Shown in pieces: positions 10,501-17,850 of a stretch of DNA of 64,000 nucleotides. The translations under genes were made by a program, and so were the position numbers. The notes under the pieces were generated by a model. The model was not told the DNA's origin, did not search any database, and was given only the letters and a program-made list of their open reading frames with translations. Position 1 is the stretch's first letter; every line of letters starts with the position of its first letter. The stretch comes from Hydrogenophaga pseudoflava (GTDB taxonomy: Bacteria > Pseudomonadota > Gammaproteobacteria > Burkholderiales > Burkholderiaceae_C), in contig NZ_JAVHJP010000002.1 in assembly GCF_031020795.1 (NCBI RefSeq), positions 496,001-560,000 on the forward strand, in the 5' to 3' direction.

Positions 10501-10800
10501 GCGGGCGAGGCCGCCTGGGCCTGGTCGGACGAGGTGCTGCAGCACTGGGGCAACGAGGTCGAGCTCTGGCATGGGGGCGAGCTGCTGCGGCTGGACCGGC
10601 TGGTGCGGCGGCGCGACAGCGGCGAATGGTGGGTGCTCGACTTCAAGAGCGCCGAACGACCCGAACAGCAGGCCGCGCTGCGCGAGCAGATGGCGCGCTA
10701 CCGCCGGGCGCTGCAGGCGGCCCGTCCCGGCGAACCGGTGCGGCTGGCCTTCGTCAGCGCCACCGGACAACTGATCGAACTGGAACCCCATGACTTGTGA
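7558..10800 (+). CDS. AddA-like UvrD/Rep helicase-nuclease
   Basis: 1080 residues starting at the ATG in the ATGA overlap with the nuclease gene. SF1 helicase motifs in order: Walker A ACAGAGKT (34-41), ITFTKKAAGEM (Ia), LLIDEFQDTNP (II), VGDPKQSIYRFRRAEP (III), LLTIHGAKGLEADTVVLL (V), LYVALTRAETNLVIS (VI). The C-terminal 160 residues carry a second RecB-type nuclease (SRLGQAMHRLLQW, then WWVLDFKS). This is the AddA layout: one active helicase and two nucleases across the pair, used to resect DNA ends and load RecA. No Chi specificity can be read from the sequence. Whether the genome also has recBCD is unknown from this window. Confidence 0.88.
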   Translation: MSLQAAYQINGQPVSAEAFYAAACDPARSIAVEACAGAGKTWMLVARIVRALLDGTPAQDILAITFTKKAAGEMRGRLGSELRRCADLDQKGLVQTLCSWGYGEAEARRRAPELKTLHQRVTASGRQVQLRTFHSWFSALLRGAPLAVLQELGLPLSYELLENDQKAMPLLWPRFYAALADGGEDRQAFFDSVARHGRHQTLKALETALAKRVELGLADHAGRVHASVKRFDELFPDMAGLAAPQAQMHTAVVRESLWAAAKTLGAASAPSFSAKGVELEMALTEGRWPGVREALLTKDGEPRKFGTKIAAIDQVREAQERVLRVVQADAQHEAWLHQQRMTRLARVLLACYAELKRERGWVDMNDLEFAACRLLGDAELSGWMQQRLDARVRHLLIDEFQDTNPLQWKSLYGWLSAYAGAGSGEAPSVFLVGDPKQSIYRFRRAEPQVLKAAQAFVVQGLGGALLSCDHTRRCSQAVVQTLNTAMAAAMATGEYAGFRPHTTHSQQAGSVGALPAIERAAKDDAGSDEEPVWRDSLNQPRVLPDEEGSAEREAAQVADWIAQQVAGGQAPDGFMVLARKRNRLHLVHEALRERGIASEAPGEAELIESPAVQDMVALLDALVSPRHHLSLARALKSPLFGWNDARLVVLATAVRAAGEGQEAKPGWWDVLQTTDPDTGSTLKLYQDWLRRLPPHDALSAIYDHGDVLARFACAVPASERGATLAALRDLLAQSLAQDGGRFLTPYRFVRALKAGGVPAGGAHQPGAVRLLTIHGAKGLEADTVVLLDTDNPPQKPENMGVLVDWPAGEEAPRRLVFLASEKKPPACTVDLLAAEQQARALEELNALYVALTRAETNLVISSFVPHQEPDQSWWRRLQPLAQDLPTPPAAGAAAAVDAPFELPALPVLDPKWLRADAPAAPEEEDDERSRLGQAMHRLLQWRPTPLGGFTWTDEHMRAVVREFQLTGPAGEEALAMAQRVVAGEAAWAWSDEVLQHWGNEVELWHGGELLRLDRLVRRRDSGEWWVLDFKSAERPEQQAALREQMARYRRALQAARPGEPVRLAFVSATGQLIELEPHDL

Positions 10801-12043
10801 TGTCGCAATCATCGGCGGCGGCCCGGCCGGCCTGATGGCCGCCGAAGTGCTGTCGGCGGCCGGCGTGCCGGTCGACCTCTACGACGCCATGCCTTCGGTC
10901 GGACGCAAGTTCCTGCTGGCCGGCAAGGGTGGCATGAACCTGACCCATTCCGAACCCGCCGACCGCTTCGCCGGCCGCTACGGCGAGCGGCGCCAGCAGA
11001 TCGAGGCGCTGCTGGCCGACTTCGGCGCCGCCGAGGTGCGCGCCTGGGCGCTTGGACTGGGCATCGAGACCTTCGTGGGCAGCTCGGGCCGCGTCTTCCC
11101 CACCGACATGAAGGCCGCGCCGCTGCTGCGGGCCTGGCTGCAGCGCCTGCGCCATCCGCCCGGTGGCGGCCCCGGCGTGCGCTTTCACATGCGGCACCGC
11201 TGGCTGGGCTGGGCCGGCGATGGCCGGACGCTGCGCTTCGAGACGCCGTCGGGCGAACAACCGGTGGAGGCGCGTGCGGTGCTGCTGGCGCTGGGCGGTG
11301 GCAGCTGGGCGCGGCTGGGCTCCAACGGTGCCTGGGTGCCGCTGCTGGCGGCACGCGGTGTGGCGGTGGCGCCGTTGCTGCCGGCCAATTGCGGCTTCGA
11401 CGTGGCCGGCGGCTGGAGCGAACACTTCCGCAGCCGCTTCGCCGGCCAGCCGTTCAAGAACGTGGCGATTCGCTGCGGTACCGCGCAGGGCACGGCCTTC
11501 GAGCGCCAGGGGGAGTTCGTCGCCACGCAGAGCGGCGTCGAGGGGAGCCTGGTCTATGCCGCGTCTGCGCTGCTGCGCAACCAGATCATCCAGGAGGGCC
11601 ATGCCACACTGGTACTGGACCTGCTGCCGGCCTGGACGGCCGAGCGGGTGCAACGCGAGGTGACCCACCCGCGCGGCTCGCGCTCCCTCTCCAGCCACCT
11701 CAAGAGCCGGCTGGGCCTGGACGGCATCAAGAGCGCCGTGCTGTATGAGCGGCTGGGCAAGGACGCAATGAACGACCCGGTGCGCCTGGCCGAAGCGATC
11801 AAGAGCCTGCCACTTTCGCTCGTCGCGGCGCGGCCGATCGACGAGGCCATCAGCAGCGCCGGGGGCGTGCTGTTCGAGGCGCTGGACAGCGGCCTCATGT
11901 GCGAGCAGCTGCCCGGCGTGTTCTGCGCCGGCGAAATGCTGGACTGGGAGGCCCCCACCGGCGGCTACCTGCTGACCGCCTGCCTGGCCAGCGGCCGCCG
12001 GGCGGGGCAGGGCGTGCTCCACTGGCTGCGCCGGAACGGCTGA
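10790..12043 (+). CDS. HI0933/BaiN-type flavoprotein (TIGR03862-like)
   Basis: 417 residues. FAD-binding Rossmann start DVAIIGGGPAGLMAAEVL (residues 4-21), middle GGGSWARLGSNG, and the C-terminal FAD segment GVFCAGEMLDWEAPTGGY followed by LLTACLASGRRAG, as in the HI0933 family of NAD(P)/FAD-dependent oxidoreductases. The substrate is not known for this subgroup; related BaiN acts on bile-acid enones, which says little about this organism. It overlaps the helicase gene by 11 bases, so it is translated from the same mRNA, though no functional tie to DNA repair is established. Confidence 0.8.
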   Translation: MTCDVAIIGGGPAGLMAAEVLSAAGVPVDLYDAMPSVGRKFLLAGKGGMNLTHSEPADRFAGRYGERRQQIEALLADFGAAEVRAWALGLGIETFVGSSGRVFPTDMKAAPLLRAWLQRLRHPPGGGPGVRFHMRHRWLGWAGDGRTLRFETPSGEQPVEARAVLLALGGGSWARLGSNGAWVPLLAARGVAVAPLLPANCGFDVAGGWSEHFRSRFAGQPFKNVAIRCGTAQGTAFERQGEFVATQSGVEGSLVYAASALLRNQIIQEGHATLVLDLLPAWTAERVQREVTHPRGSRSLSSHLKSRLGLDGIKSAVLYERLGKDAMNDPVRLAEAIKSLPLSLVAARPIDEAISSAGGVLFEALDSGLMCEQLPGVFCAGEMLDWEAPTGGYLLTACLASGRRAGQGVLHWLRRNG

Positions 12044-12122
12044 ATCTTCTCTGTCATCACGGCGTCAAGGCACCGACCTAGAGTGTCCCGCTTGTCATCC
12101 AGAACCCGAGTTTGTACCGACC

Positions 12123-13112
12123 ATGAGCACCTCTCATCCCAACCGCCGCCGCTTCTGCCATCAGATCGCAGCGGGTCTTGCCCTGGCGCCCGCACTGTCT
12201 TCCGCTGCGGTCTTCCCGGAACGCCCGATGCGCATCGTCGTGCCGTTCGCGCCGGGCGCCGGCACCGACGCCATGGGGCGTCTGGTGGCGGCCAAGCTCT
12301 CCGAACTTTTCAAGATGAACGTGGTGGTCGAGAACCGCACCGGTGCCTCCGGGGCCATCGGCGCCCAGGAGGTGGCCAAGGCCGCACCCGATGGCCACAC
12401 GCTGCTGCTGGCCGCCGCCCCCTTCACCACGGTGGCGGCCGCGCTGCCCACGGCGGGCTACGACCCGGTGGGCGGCTTCGCGCCGGTCGGCATGATCGCG
12501 CACGGACCGCTGGTCTGGGTGGCCAACAAGGAACTGCCCGCCAACAGTCTGCCCGAGCTGATCGCGCTGGCGAAGAAGCGGCCGGGCGCGCTCAACTACG
12601 GCTCGGCCGGTGTGGGCGGCATCAACCACCTGGTGCTCGAATCGCTGGAGGCGCGCGCCGGCATCTACATCACTCACATTCCTTACCGGGGCATCGCGCC
12701 GGCCACGCTGGACACCATTTCCGGCCAGCTGCAGCTGCTCACCGGCACCATTCCGGCGCTGGCACCGCACATCCGCGACGGCAAGCTCAAGGCGCTGGCG
12801 GTCACCAGCCCGGAGCGCAGCCCCGCGCTGCCGAACGTGCCGGGCATGAAAGAGGCCGGCATGGCTGACTTCAACGTGCTGAACTACTTCGCACTGGTCG
12901 CGCCGAGGGGCACCCCGGATGCGGTGGTGCAGCAGATCAATGCCGCGTTGACCCAGGTGGTGCAGATGCCCGACGTGAAGGAGCGGCTCGCCAAGGACGC
13001 GCTGGAGCCTGCGGTGGGCAGCCCCGCCCAGCTGGGCCAGTTCCTGCAGCGAGACCTGGAGGGCTGGAAGGGCGTGGTGAAGAAGCAGGGGCTGAAGATC
13101 GACGCGTTCTGA
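12123..13112 (+). CDS. Bug-family tripartite tricarboxylate receptor (periplasmic)
   Basis: 329 residues. The N-terminus NRRRFCHQIAAGLALAPA is a signal peptide with a twin-arginine-like start. The mature protein begins with FPERPMRIVVPFAPGAGTD, the typical Bug opening, and keeps the family motifs GASGAIGAQEVAKAAPDGHT and LNYGSAGVGGINHL. Bug receptors bind carboxylates, amides or amino acids in the periplasm; most are 'orphans' without adjacent transporter genes, as here, and the ligand cannot be predicted. The gene stands alone between the flavoprotein and ffs; no clear ribosome binding site is visible. Confidence 0.92.
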   Translation: MSTSHPNRRRFCHQIAAGLALAPALSSAAVFPERPMRIVVPFAPGAGTDAMGRLVAAKLSELFKMNVVVENRTGASGAIGAQEVAKAAPDGHTLLLAAAPFTTVAAALPTAGYDPVGGFAPVGMIAHGPLVWVANKELPANSLPELIALAKKRPGALNYGSAGVGGINHLVLESLEARAGIYITHIPYRGIAPATLDTISGQLQLLTGTIPALAPHIRDGKLKALAVTSPERSPALPNVPGMKEAGMADFNVLNYFALVAPRGTPDAVVQQINAALTQVVQMPDVKERLAKDALEPAVGSPAQLGQFLQRDLEGWKGVVKKQGLKIDAF

Positions 13113-13132
13113 GCAGCGCGGCGTTCGCCAAC

Positions 13133-13157
13133 AAAAAAGGCCGCTGATGCGGCCTTT
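13133..13157. terminator. Bidirectional terminator between the Bug gene and ffs
   Basis: A 7-bp stem AGGCCGC (13138-13144) / GCGGCCT (13149-13155) with a TGAT loop. On the minus strand it is followed by a six-U run (13138-13133), ending the SRP RNA transcript; on the plus strand the U-run is short (TTT), so termination of the Bug gene is weaker. Confidence 0.8.
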
Positions 13158-13191
13158 GCGTTTCTGTGCGCCATTGGCGCTGGACGAATAA

Positions 13192-13291
13192 GGTGACGAG
13201 CCTTGACCCCGGCACTGGCTCCACAGTTAGGGCTGCTTGGTTCCCCACCTGACCCGGTTGGCCGCTTCACCATGCGGGAAGGCCCGTCACC
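13192..13291 (-). ncRNA. ffs: 4.5S signal recognition particle RNA
   Basis: A small bacterial SRP RNA of about 100 nt on the minus strand. Its ends pair (GGTGAC at 13291-13286 with GTCACC at 13197-13192), and its apical domain carries the conserved core CAGGTGGGGAACCAAGCAG: the GGAA tetraloop (13244-13241) closed by UGG/CCA and followed by the AAGCAG side of the symmetric loop that binds the Ffh M domain. A TACAAT -10 box (13301-13296) ends four bases before the 5' end and a U-tract terminator follows the 3' end. ffs next to dnaX is a common arrangement in proteobacteria. Confidence 0.93.
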
Positions 13292-13295
13292 CGCG

Positions 13296-13301
13296 ATTGT
13301 A
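13296..13301 (-). promoter_or_regulatory. -10 box of the ffs promoter
   Basis: TACAAT on the minus strand, placed so that transcription would start within a few bases of the predicted 5' end of the SRP RNA. No good -35 hexamer is seen 16-18 bases upstream, so only the -10 element is annotated. Confidence 0.5.
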
Positions 13302-13354
13302 GGCGATGACCCGCGCCCATCTCGGAGTAGGGCGACCTTTAGAATCACCGGCCT

Positions 13355-15193
13355 ATGTCCTATGTCGTCCTGGCCCGCAAATACCGTCCGCGCCGCTTCA
13401 CCGAAATGGTGGGGCAGCAGCATGTGGTGCAAGCCCTTTCCAACGCCCTGACGACCCAGCGCCTGCACCACGCCTATCTGTTCACCGGCACGCGCGGCGT
13501 GGGCAAGACCACGGTCTCGCGCATCCTGGCCAAGTCGCTCAACTGCCTGGGCGCCGACGGGCAGGGCGGGATCACCGCCGAACCCTGTGGCGTCTGCCAG
13601 GCCTGCACCGACATCGACGCCGGCCGCTTCGTCGACTACACCGAGCTGGACGCGGCCTCCAACCGCGGCGTGGACGAGGTGCAGTCGCTGCTGGAACAGG
13701 CGGTCTACAAGCCGGTGCAGGGGCGCTTCAAGGTCTTCATGATCGACGAGGTGCACATGCTCACCGGGCACGCGTTCAACGCGATGCTCAAGACGCTGGA
13801 AGAGCCGCCCGAGTACCTGAAGTTCGTGCTGGCCACGACCGACCCGCAGAAGGTGCCGGTCACGGTGCTGTCGCGCTGTCTGCAGTTCAACCTGCGACCG
13901 ATGGCGCCCGAGACGGTGCTGGAGCACCTGGGACAGGTGCTGGCGGCCGAGAACGTGCCGGCCGAGCCGCAGGCGCTGCGCCTGCTCTCGCGTGCCGCGC
14001 GTGGCTCGATGCGGGATGCGCTCTCGCTGACCGACCAGGCCATCGCTTTCGGCGGCGGTCAGCTGCAGGAGGCCACGGTGCGCCAGATGCTCGGCGCCGT
14101 GGACCGCTCGCATGTGCTGCGGCTGATCGACGCGCTGGCGCGTGGCGATGGTGCGGCGGTGGTGGACACCGTCGATGCGCTGCGCGTCAACGGCCTGAAC
14201 GCCGCCTCGACGCTGGAGGAGATGACCAGCCTGCTGCAGCGCATGGCCGTGCTGCAGGCGGTGCCCGGGCGGGCGGCGCTGGAGGCCTCGGACGACCCGG
14301 ACCAGCCGGAGATCGTCCGCCTGGCGCACGCGCTGCCGGCAGACGAGACGCAGCTGCTTTACAGCCTGTGCCTGCACGGCCGTGGCGAGCTGGGCCTGGC
14401 GCCCGACGAGTACGCAGCGCTGACCATGGTGCTGCTGCGACTGCTGGCCTTCAAGCCGGCCGGCGCCGTCAGCGCCTCACCGGAAAAAAAAACACTGAAA
14501 ACCGGGCCCGAGCCCGTCGCTGCGCCTGTTCCGGCGCCCAAGGCTGCGGAGCCGAAGGCGGCGGCGCCCCAGAACCCTGTGGCTGTGGCAGCGCCGCAGC
14601 GCCCTGTGTCCGAGGAGCCGACCGATGCCGATGGTCCGCCCTGGGTCGACGAGCCGGATGAGTCCCTGCCCGAGCCCCCTGAGGAGGGTGTCCAGACCAG
14701 CCGGCGCGTGGTGGAGATCCCTGTCAGGGAGGCCAGCCTTTCGCCACGGGTCGAGCAGATGCGCGATCCCTCCGAGCCTGTGCGCCTGCCGGAACCTGTC
14801 GTCACGCCCGAAGGCGATTTCTGGTTCGCCCTGGTGCAGCAGATGGTCAAGGCCGAGGTGGTCACGGCGCTGGTGCGGGAGCTGGCATTGCAGTCGCAGC
14901 TGGTGGCGCGCGACGCCGGCCAGTGGCTGCTGCGGGTGGAGCGCGAGTCGCTCAACCAGGCCAGCACGCGCGAGCGCCTGTCGACCGCGCTGCAGTCGCA
15001 GGGCCATGCCGTTCGGCTGGCCGTGGAGATCGGCCCTGTGATCGACTCGGCGTCGCTGCGCCTGGCGGCCGAAGCCAACCGGCGCCAGCGCGAGGCCGAA
15101 CGCATCATCCACGACGACCCCATGGTGCAGGCGATGATGCGCGACTTTGGCGGCAGAATCGTGCCCGGATCGCTGAGGGCCACCGAGGCCTGA
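13355..15193 (+). CDS. dnaX: DNA polymerase III subunits gamma/tau
   Basis: 612 residues. AAA+ clamp-loader ATPase: Walker A GTRGVGKTT (45-53), zinc module with cysteines in SLNC and CGVCQAC, sensor motifs and the SRC finger (LSRCLQFNLRP), clamp-loader collar domain up to about residue 370 (MVLLRLLAFKP). Then an Ala/Pro/Glu-rich linker and a C-terminal tau-specific domain (from about residue 485) that binds the polymerase alpha subunit and DnaB. A run of nine A at 14484-14492 lies exactly at the end of the collar domain and is a likely slippage site for making the short gamma form (separate entry). First gene of dnaX-ybaB-recR. Confidence 0.97.
   Translation: MSYVVLARKYRPRRFTEMVGQQHVVQALSNALTTQRLHHAYLFTGTRGVGKTTVSRILAKSLNCLGADGQGGITAEPCGVCQACTDIDAGRFVDYTELDAASNRGVDEVQSLLEQAVYKPVQGRFKVFMIDEVHMLTGHAFNAMLKTLEEPPEYLKFVLATTDPQKVPVTVLSRCLQFNLRPMAPETVLEHLGQVLAAENVPAEPQALRLLSRAARGSMRDALSLTDQAIAFGGGQLQEATVRQMLGAVDRSHVLRLIDALARGDGAAVVDTVDALRVNGLNAASTLEEMTSLLQRMAVLQAVPGRAALEASDDPDQPEIVRLAHALPADETQLLYSLCLHGRGELGLAPDEYAALTMVLLRLLAFKPAGAVSASPEKKTLKTGPEPVAAPVPAPKAAEPKAAAPQNPVAVAAPQRPVSEEPTDADGPPWVDEPDESLPEPPEEGVQTSRRVVEIPVREASLSPRVEQMRDPSEPVRLPEPVVTPEGDFWFALVQQMVKAEVVTALVRELALQSQLVARDAGQWLLRVERESLNQASTRERLSTALQSQGHAVRLAVEIGPVIDSASLRLAAEANRRQREAERIIHDDPMVQAMMRDFGGRIVPGSLRATEA
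14484..14516 (+). other. Poly-A slippage/frameshift site in dnaX
   Basis: Nine consecutive A (14484-14492) in codons Glu-Lys-Lys-Thr (residues 377-380), in an otherwise very GC-rich gene. Loss of one A, or gain of two, brings TGA at 14495-14497 into frame a few codons later, giving a protein of about 380 residues that ends right after the collar domain. Gain of one A leads to a frame that stays open to 14661. A 5-bp hairpin CGGGC/GCCCG (14503-14516) starts 10 bases downstream. Known parallels are the A-tract transcriptional slippage of Thermus dnaX and the A AAA AAG ribosomal shift of E. coli dnaX. Confidence 0.6.
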
Positions 15194-15235
15194 GCGCAGA
15201 CGCTTTCACTCTTTTCAAATAACCCAAGGATCACC

Positions 15236-15568
15236 ATGTTCAACAAAGGACAACTCGCCGGCCTGATGAAGCAGGCCCAGGCCATGCAGGAAAACCTCAA
15301 GAAGGCCCAGGACGAACTGGGCAACATCGAGGTTACCGGTGAGTCCGGGGCCGGCCTGGTCAAGGTGGTCATGACCTGCAAGCACGACGTGCGCCGAGTG
15401 ACCATCGACCCTTCGCTGCTGGCCGACGACAAGGACATGCTCGAAGACCTGGTGGCCGCCGCCTTCAACGCCGCGGTGCGCAAGGCCGAAGAGACCTCGC
15501 AGGAAAAGATGGGCAAGCTCACCGCCGGCATGCCGGGTCTGCCGGGCGGCATGAAGTTCCCGTTCTGA
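15236..15568 (+). CDS. ybaB: YbaB/EbfC nucleoid-associated protein
   Basis: 110 residues. Opens with the family signature [18 protein letters not shown], has the conserved [18 protein letters not shown] strand region and ends in a Gly/Met/Pro-rich tail ([13 protein letters not shown]). Homodimeric 'tweezer' protein that binds DNA and associates with the nucleoid. AAGGA lies eight bases before the ATG. It sits 42 bases after dnaX and 19 bases before recR, the conserved dnaX-ybaB-recR order, consistent with a shared transcript and a role near replication and repair. Confidence 0.95.
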   Translation: MFNKGQLAGLMKQAQAMQENLKKAQDELGNIEVTGESGAGLVKVVMTCKHDVRRVTIDPSLLADDKDMLEDLVAAAFNAAVRKAEETSQEKMGKLTAGMPGLPGGMKFPF

Positions 15569-15587
15569 TCCTGCACCCGCTCTCCGC

Positions 15588-16193
15588 GTGGCCGACACCC
15601 ACTCGCTGGAACTGCTGGTGCAGGCACTGCGCTGCCTGCCTGGCGTGGGGGTGAAGTCCGCCCAGCGCATGGCTTTCCATCTGCTGCAGCACGACCGCGA
15701 GGGCGCGCTGCGGCTGTCGCAGGCCTTGCAGAACGCGTGCAACTCGGTGAAGCACTGCACCATGTGCCACACCTTCACTGAAAGCGACATCTGCCCAACC
15801 TGCGACGATCCGCGGCGCGACCGCGGCTTGCTCTGCGTGGTCGAGACGCCGGCCGACCAGGCGGCCATGGAGCGCACCGGTGCCTACAAGGGCCTGTACT
15901 TCGTGCTCATGGGCAAGCTCAGCCCGCTCGACGGCGTGGGCCCGCGCGAGATAGGGCTGCAGAAGCTGTTCGAGCGCATCGACGCCACCGAGCAGGGCGA
16001 GCGGGTGGTACGCGAGGTGATTCTGGCCACCAATTTCACCGCCGAAGGTGAGACCACGGCCCATGTCATCGCCCAGGGGCTCAAGACCCGGAGCGTCAAC
16101 GTCACGCGTCTGGCGCGCGGAGTGCCGGTGGGCAGCGAACTCGAATACGTCGATCTGGGCACCATCGCCCATGCCCTGGTGGACCGGCGCTGA
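15588..16193 (+). CDS. recR: Recombination protein RecR
   Basis: 201 residues from a GTG start (no better start in frame close by). Helix-hairpin-helix [17 protein letters not shown] (about 17-33), the four-cysteine zinc finger ([10 protein letters not shown], then CPTC; about 54-72), and a Toprim domain beginning at [15 protein letters not shown] with the loop [15 protein letters not shown]. RecR forms a ring with RecO that helps RecA displace SSB at gaps. Length and layout are standard. Last of the dnaX-ybaB-recR group. Confidence 0.96.
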   Translation: MADTHSLELLVQALRCLPGVGVKSAQRMAFHLLQHDREGALRLSQALQNACNSVKHCTMCHTFTESDICPTCDDPRRDRGLLCVVETPADQAAMERTGAYKGLYFVLMGKLSPLDGVGPREIGLQKLFERIDATEQGERVVREVILATNFTAEGETTAHVIAQGLKTRSVNVTRLARGVPVGSELEYVDLGTIAHALVDRR

Positions 16194-16230
16194 GGCGCCC
16201 TGTACGCCGCTCTGTTTCAAGGTGTTTTTC

Positions 16231-16635
16231 ATGACCTATGCCGGACTGACCGTGGCCTACTGGACCGTGCTGATCGTGGCCTTGCTGCCCATCGGCTGCG
16301 CCTGGCTGGCCAAATCGGGTTCGTTCGCCAAGCCCCGCAGGGAGGGCGGCTACGACAACCACCATCCGCGCGAGTGGCTGGCGCGGCAGTCGGGCTGGCG
16401 TGCAAGGGCCAATGCGGCGCAGGCCAACTGCTTCGAGGCCATGCCGTTCTACATCGGGGCGGTGATCATTGCGCATCAGCACGGGGCCTTCCAGACGCGG
16501 CTGGACCTGCTGTGCTTCGTGTACGTGGTGCTCCGCCTGATGTACATCCTGTTCTACGTGGCCGACATGGCCACGCTGCGCAGCGCCGTCTGGGCGCTGG
16601 CATTGCTGGCGAACATCGCGCTTCTGTTCATCTGA
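16231..16635 (+). CDS. MAPEG-family membrane protein
   Basis: 134 residues with four hydrophobic helices (about 5-27, 72-88, 95-112 and 116-134), the cytosolic loop GYDNHHPREWLARQSGW and the MAPEG-typical NCFEAMPFYIGAVI. Bacterial MAPEG relatives of unknown substrate are widespread in Comamonadaceae; eukaryotic homologues use glutathione. The ATG at 16231 is chosen because the hydrophobic first helix follows at once; the frame is open further upstream into recR but that part is the recR shadow. 37 bases after recR. Confidence 0.8.
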   Translation: MTYAGLTVAYWTVLIVALLPIGCAWLAKSGSFAKPRREGGYDNHHPREWLARQSGWRARANAAQANCFEAMPFYIGAVIIAHQHGAFQTRLDLLCFVYVVLRLMYILFYVADMATLRSAVWALALLANIALLFI

Positions 16636-16770
16636 TTCGCGCGCCTGCGGCCGTTACATCGGCTTGCATCTGGGGTCGGTGGAAACCCGCTCGGGACTCG
16701 TCCCGATGCGCGTTGTGCACGCGTGTCCTACGCTCGGCTCCATCGAATCAGGGAACAGAAGGAAGCGTGC

Positions 16771-17832
16771 ATGTGGAATCGCCGTGAATGGTTGCGGTCT
16801 TGGGCCTCGGCTTTGCCGATGGTCGCCGGACGGCCTGCGGCGATGGCGCAGGGCAGCGGGACACCGTCTCTGTCCGCGCGGGCGCCTTTCGGCCGTGTGG
16901 TGCTGGCAGTCGACAACCGCGCCGCCTTCTGCTACCTGCCGCTGACCATTGCCGAGCGCATGGGCTATTTCGCCGCCGAAGGGCTGGATGTGCAAGTGCG
17001 CGACATGGTGGAGCCCGGCGCGGCACTGCAGGCCCTGCTGACCGGTTCGGCGCAGGTGCTCTCCGGCCCGTACAGCACCAGCGTGGCCTTGCGTGCGCGT
17101 GGGCAGTCCTATCCCTCCATCGTTCTGCAGGGGCGCGCGCCCCAGCTCGTGCTGGGGGCGTCGCGCAAGACACTCGCAGGCTTCAGCGGCATCGTCGATC
17201 TTCGGGGGCGCAAGGTGCTGGTGCCGTCGCTGGGCAGTGGCGCGCACCGCATGGTGCTCATGATGATGGCGGCCGGCCGTCTGAACGCGGACGCGGTGGA
17301 GTTCGTGCCGGTCTCCAACCCCACGGCTGCGCTGGTGAACTTCCGCAACGGGCTGGTAGATGCGATCTGCTACACCGACCCGGTCATCACGCAGCTGGAG
17401 CAGGACAGCGCGTTGCGCCTGGTGGCCGACACGCGCACGGTGCGCGGCAATGCCGATGTGTTCGGCGGACCGATGCCGGCGGGCTGTCTGAGTGTGGCGG
17501 CCGACTACCTTGCCACGCACCGGGACGAGTGCCAGGCGCTGGTCCATGGGCTGGTCCATGCGCTCAAATGGTTGCAGACCGCCGGCCTGTCCGACATCAA
17601 CAAGGTGGTACCAGAGTCGTACTTCCAGGGCGACCGGGCGCTGTACCTGGCGGCGTTCAGCCGCGCCCGCGAAGCCTGGTCGCCCGACGGGCTGATGCCG
17701 GAGGCTGGGCCTGCAACCATGGCGCGCGTGATGTCCCGGTTCGACGCTGCCTCTCCCCTGCGCCAGGTGGATCTGTCGCAGACCTACACCAACGACATGG
17801 CGCTCAAGGCCAAGGCCAGATTCAAGGCCTGA
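16771..17832 (+). CDS. ABC transporter periplasmic receptor, NitT/TauT (SsuA/NMT1-like) type
   Basis: 353 residues. Starts MWNRREWLRSWASALPMVAG, a signal peptide with RR followed by W-L, probably Tat-exported. The mature part has the NMT1/SsuA-like pattern: LPLTIAERMGYFAAEGLDV near the start, then GAALQALLTGSAQVLSGP and a GRKVLVPSLGSGAHRM segment. Such receptors deliver nitrate, sulfonates, taurine or pyrimidine precursors to an ABC permease; neither permease nor ATPase is adjacent, so the ligand is open. GGAAG lies seven bases before the ATG. Two small GC-rich hairpins precede it (16691-16706 and 16709-16723). Confidence 0.82.
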   Translation: MWNRREWLRSWASALPMVAGRPAAMAQGSGTPSLSARAPFGRVVLAVDNRAAFCYLPLTIAERMGYFAAEGLDVQVRDMVEPGAALQALLTGSAQVLSGPYSTSVALRARGQSYPSIVLQGRAPQLVLGASRKTLAGFSGIVDLRGRKVLVPSLGSGAHRMVLMMMAAGRLNADAVEFVPVSNPTAALVNFRNGLVDAICYTDPVITQLEQDSALRLVADTRTVRGNADVFGGPMPAGCLSVAADYLATHRDECQALVHGLVHALKWLQTAGLSDINKVVPESYFQGDRALYLAAFSRAREAWSPDGLMPEAGPATMARVMSRFDAASPLRQVDLSQTYTNDMALKAKARFKA

Positions 17833-17850
17833 GGCGTTGCACCTGCGCCT

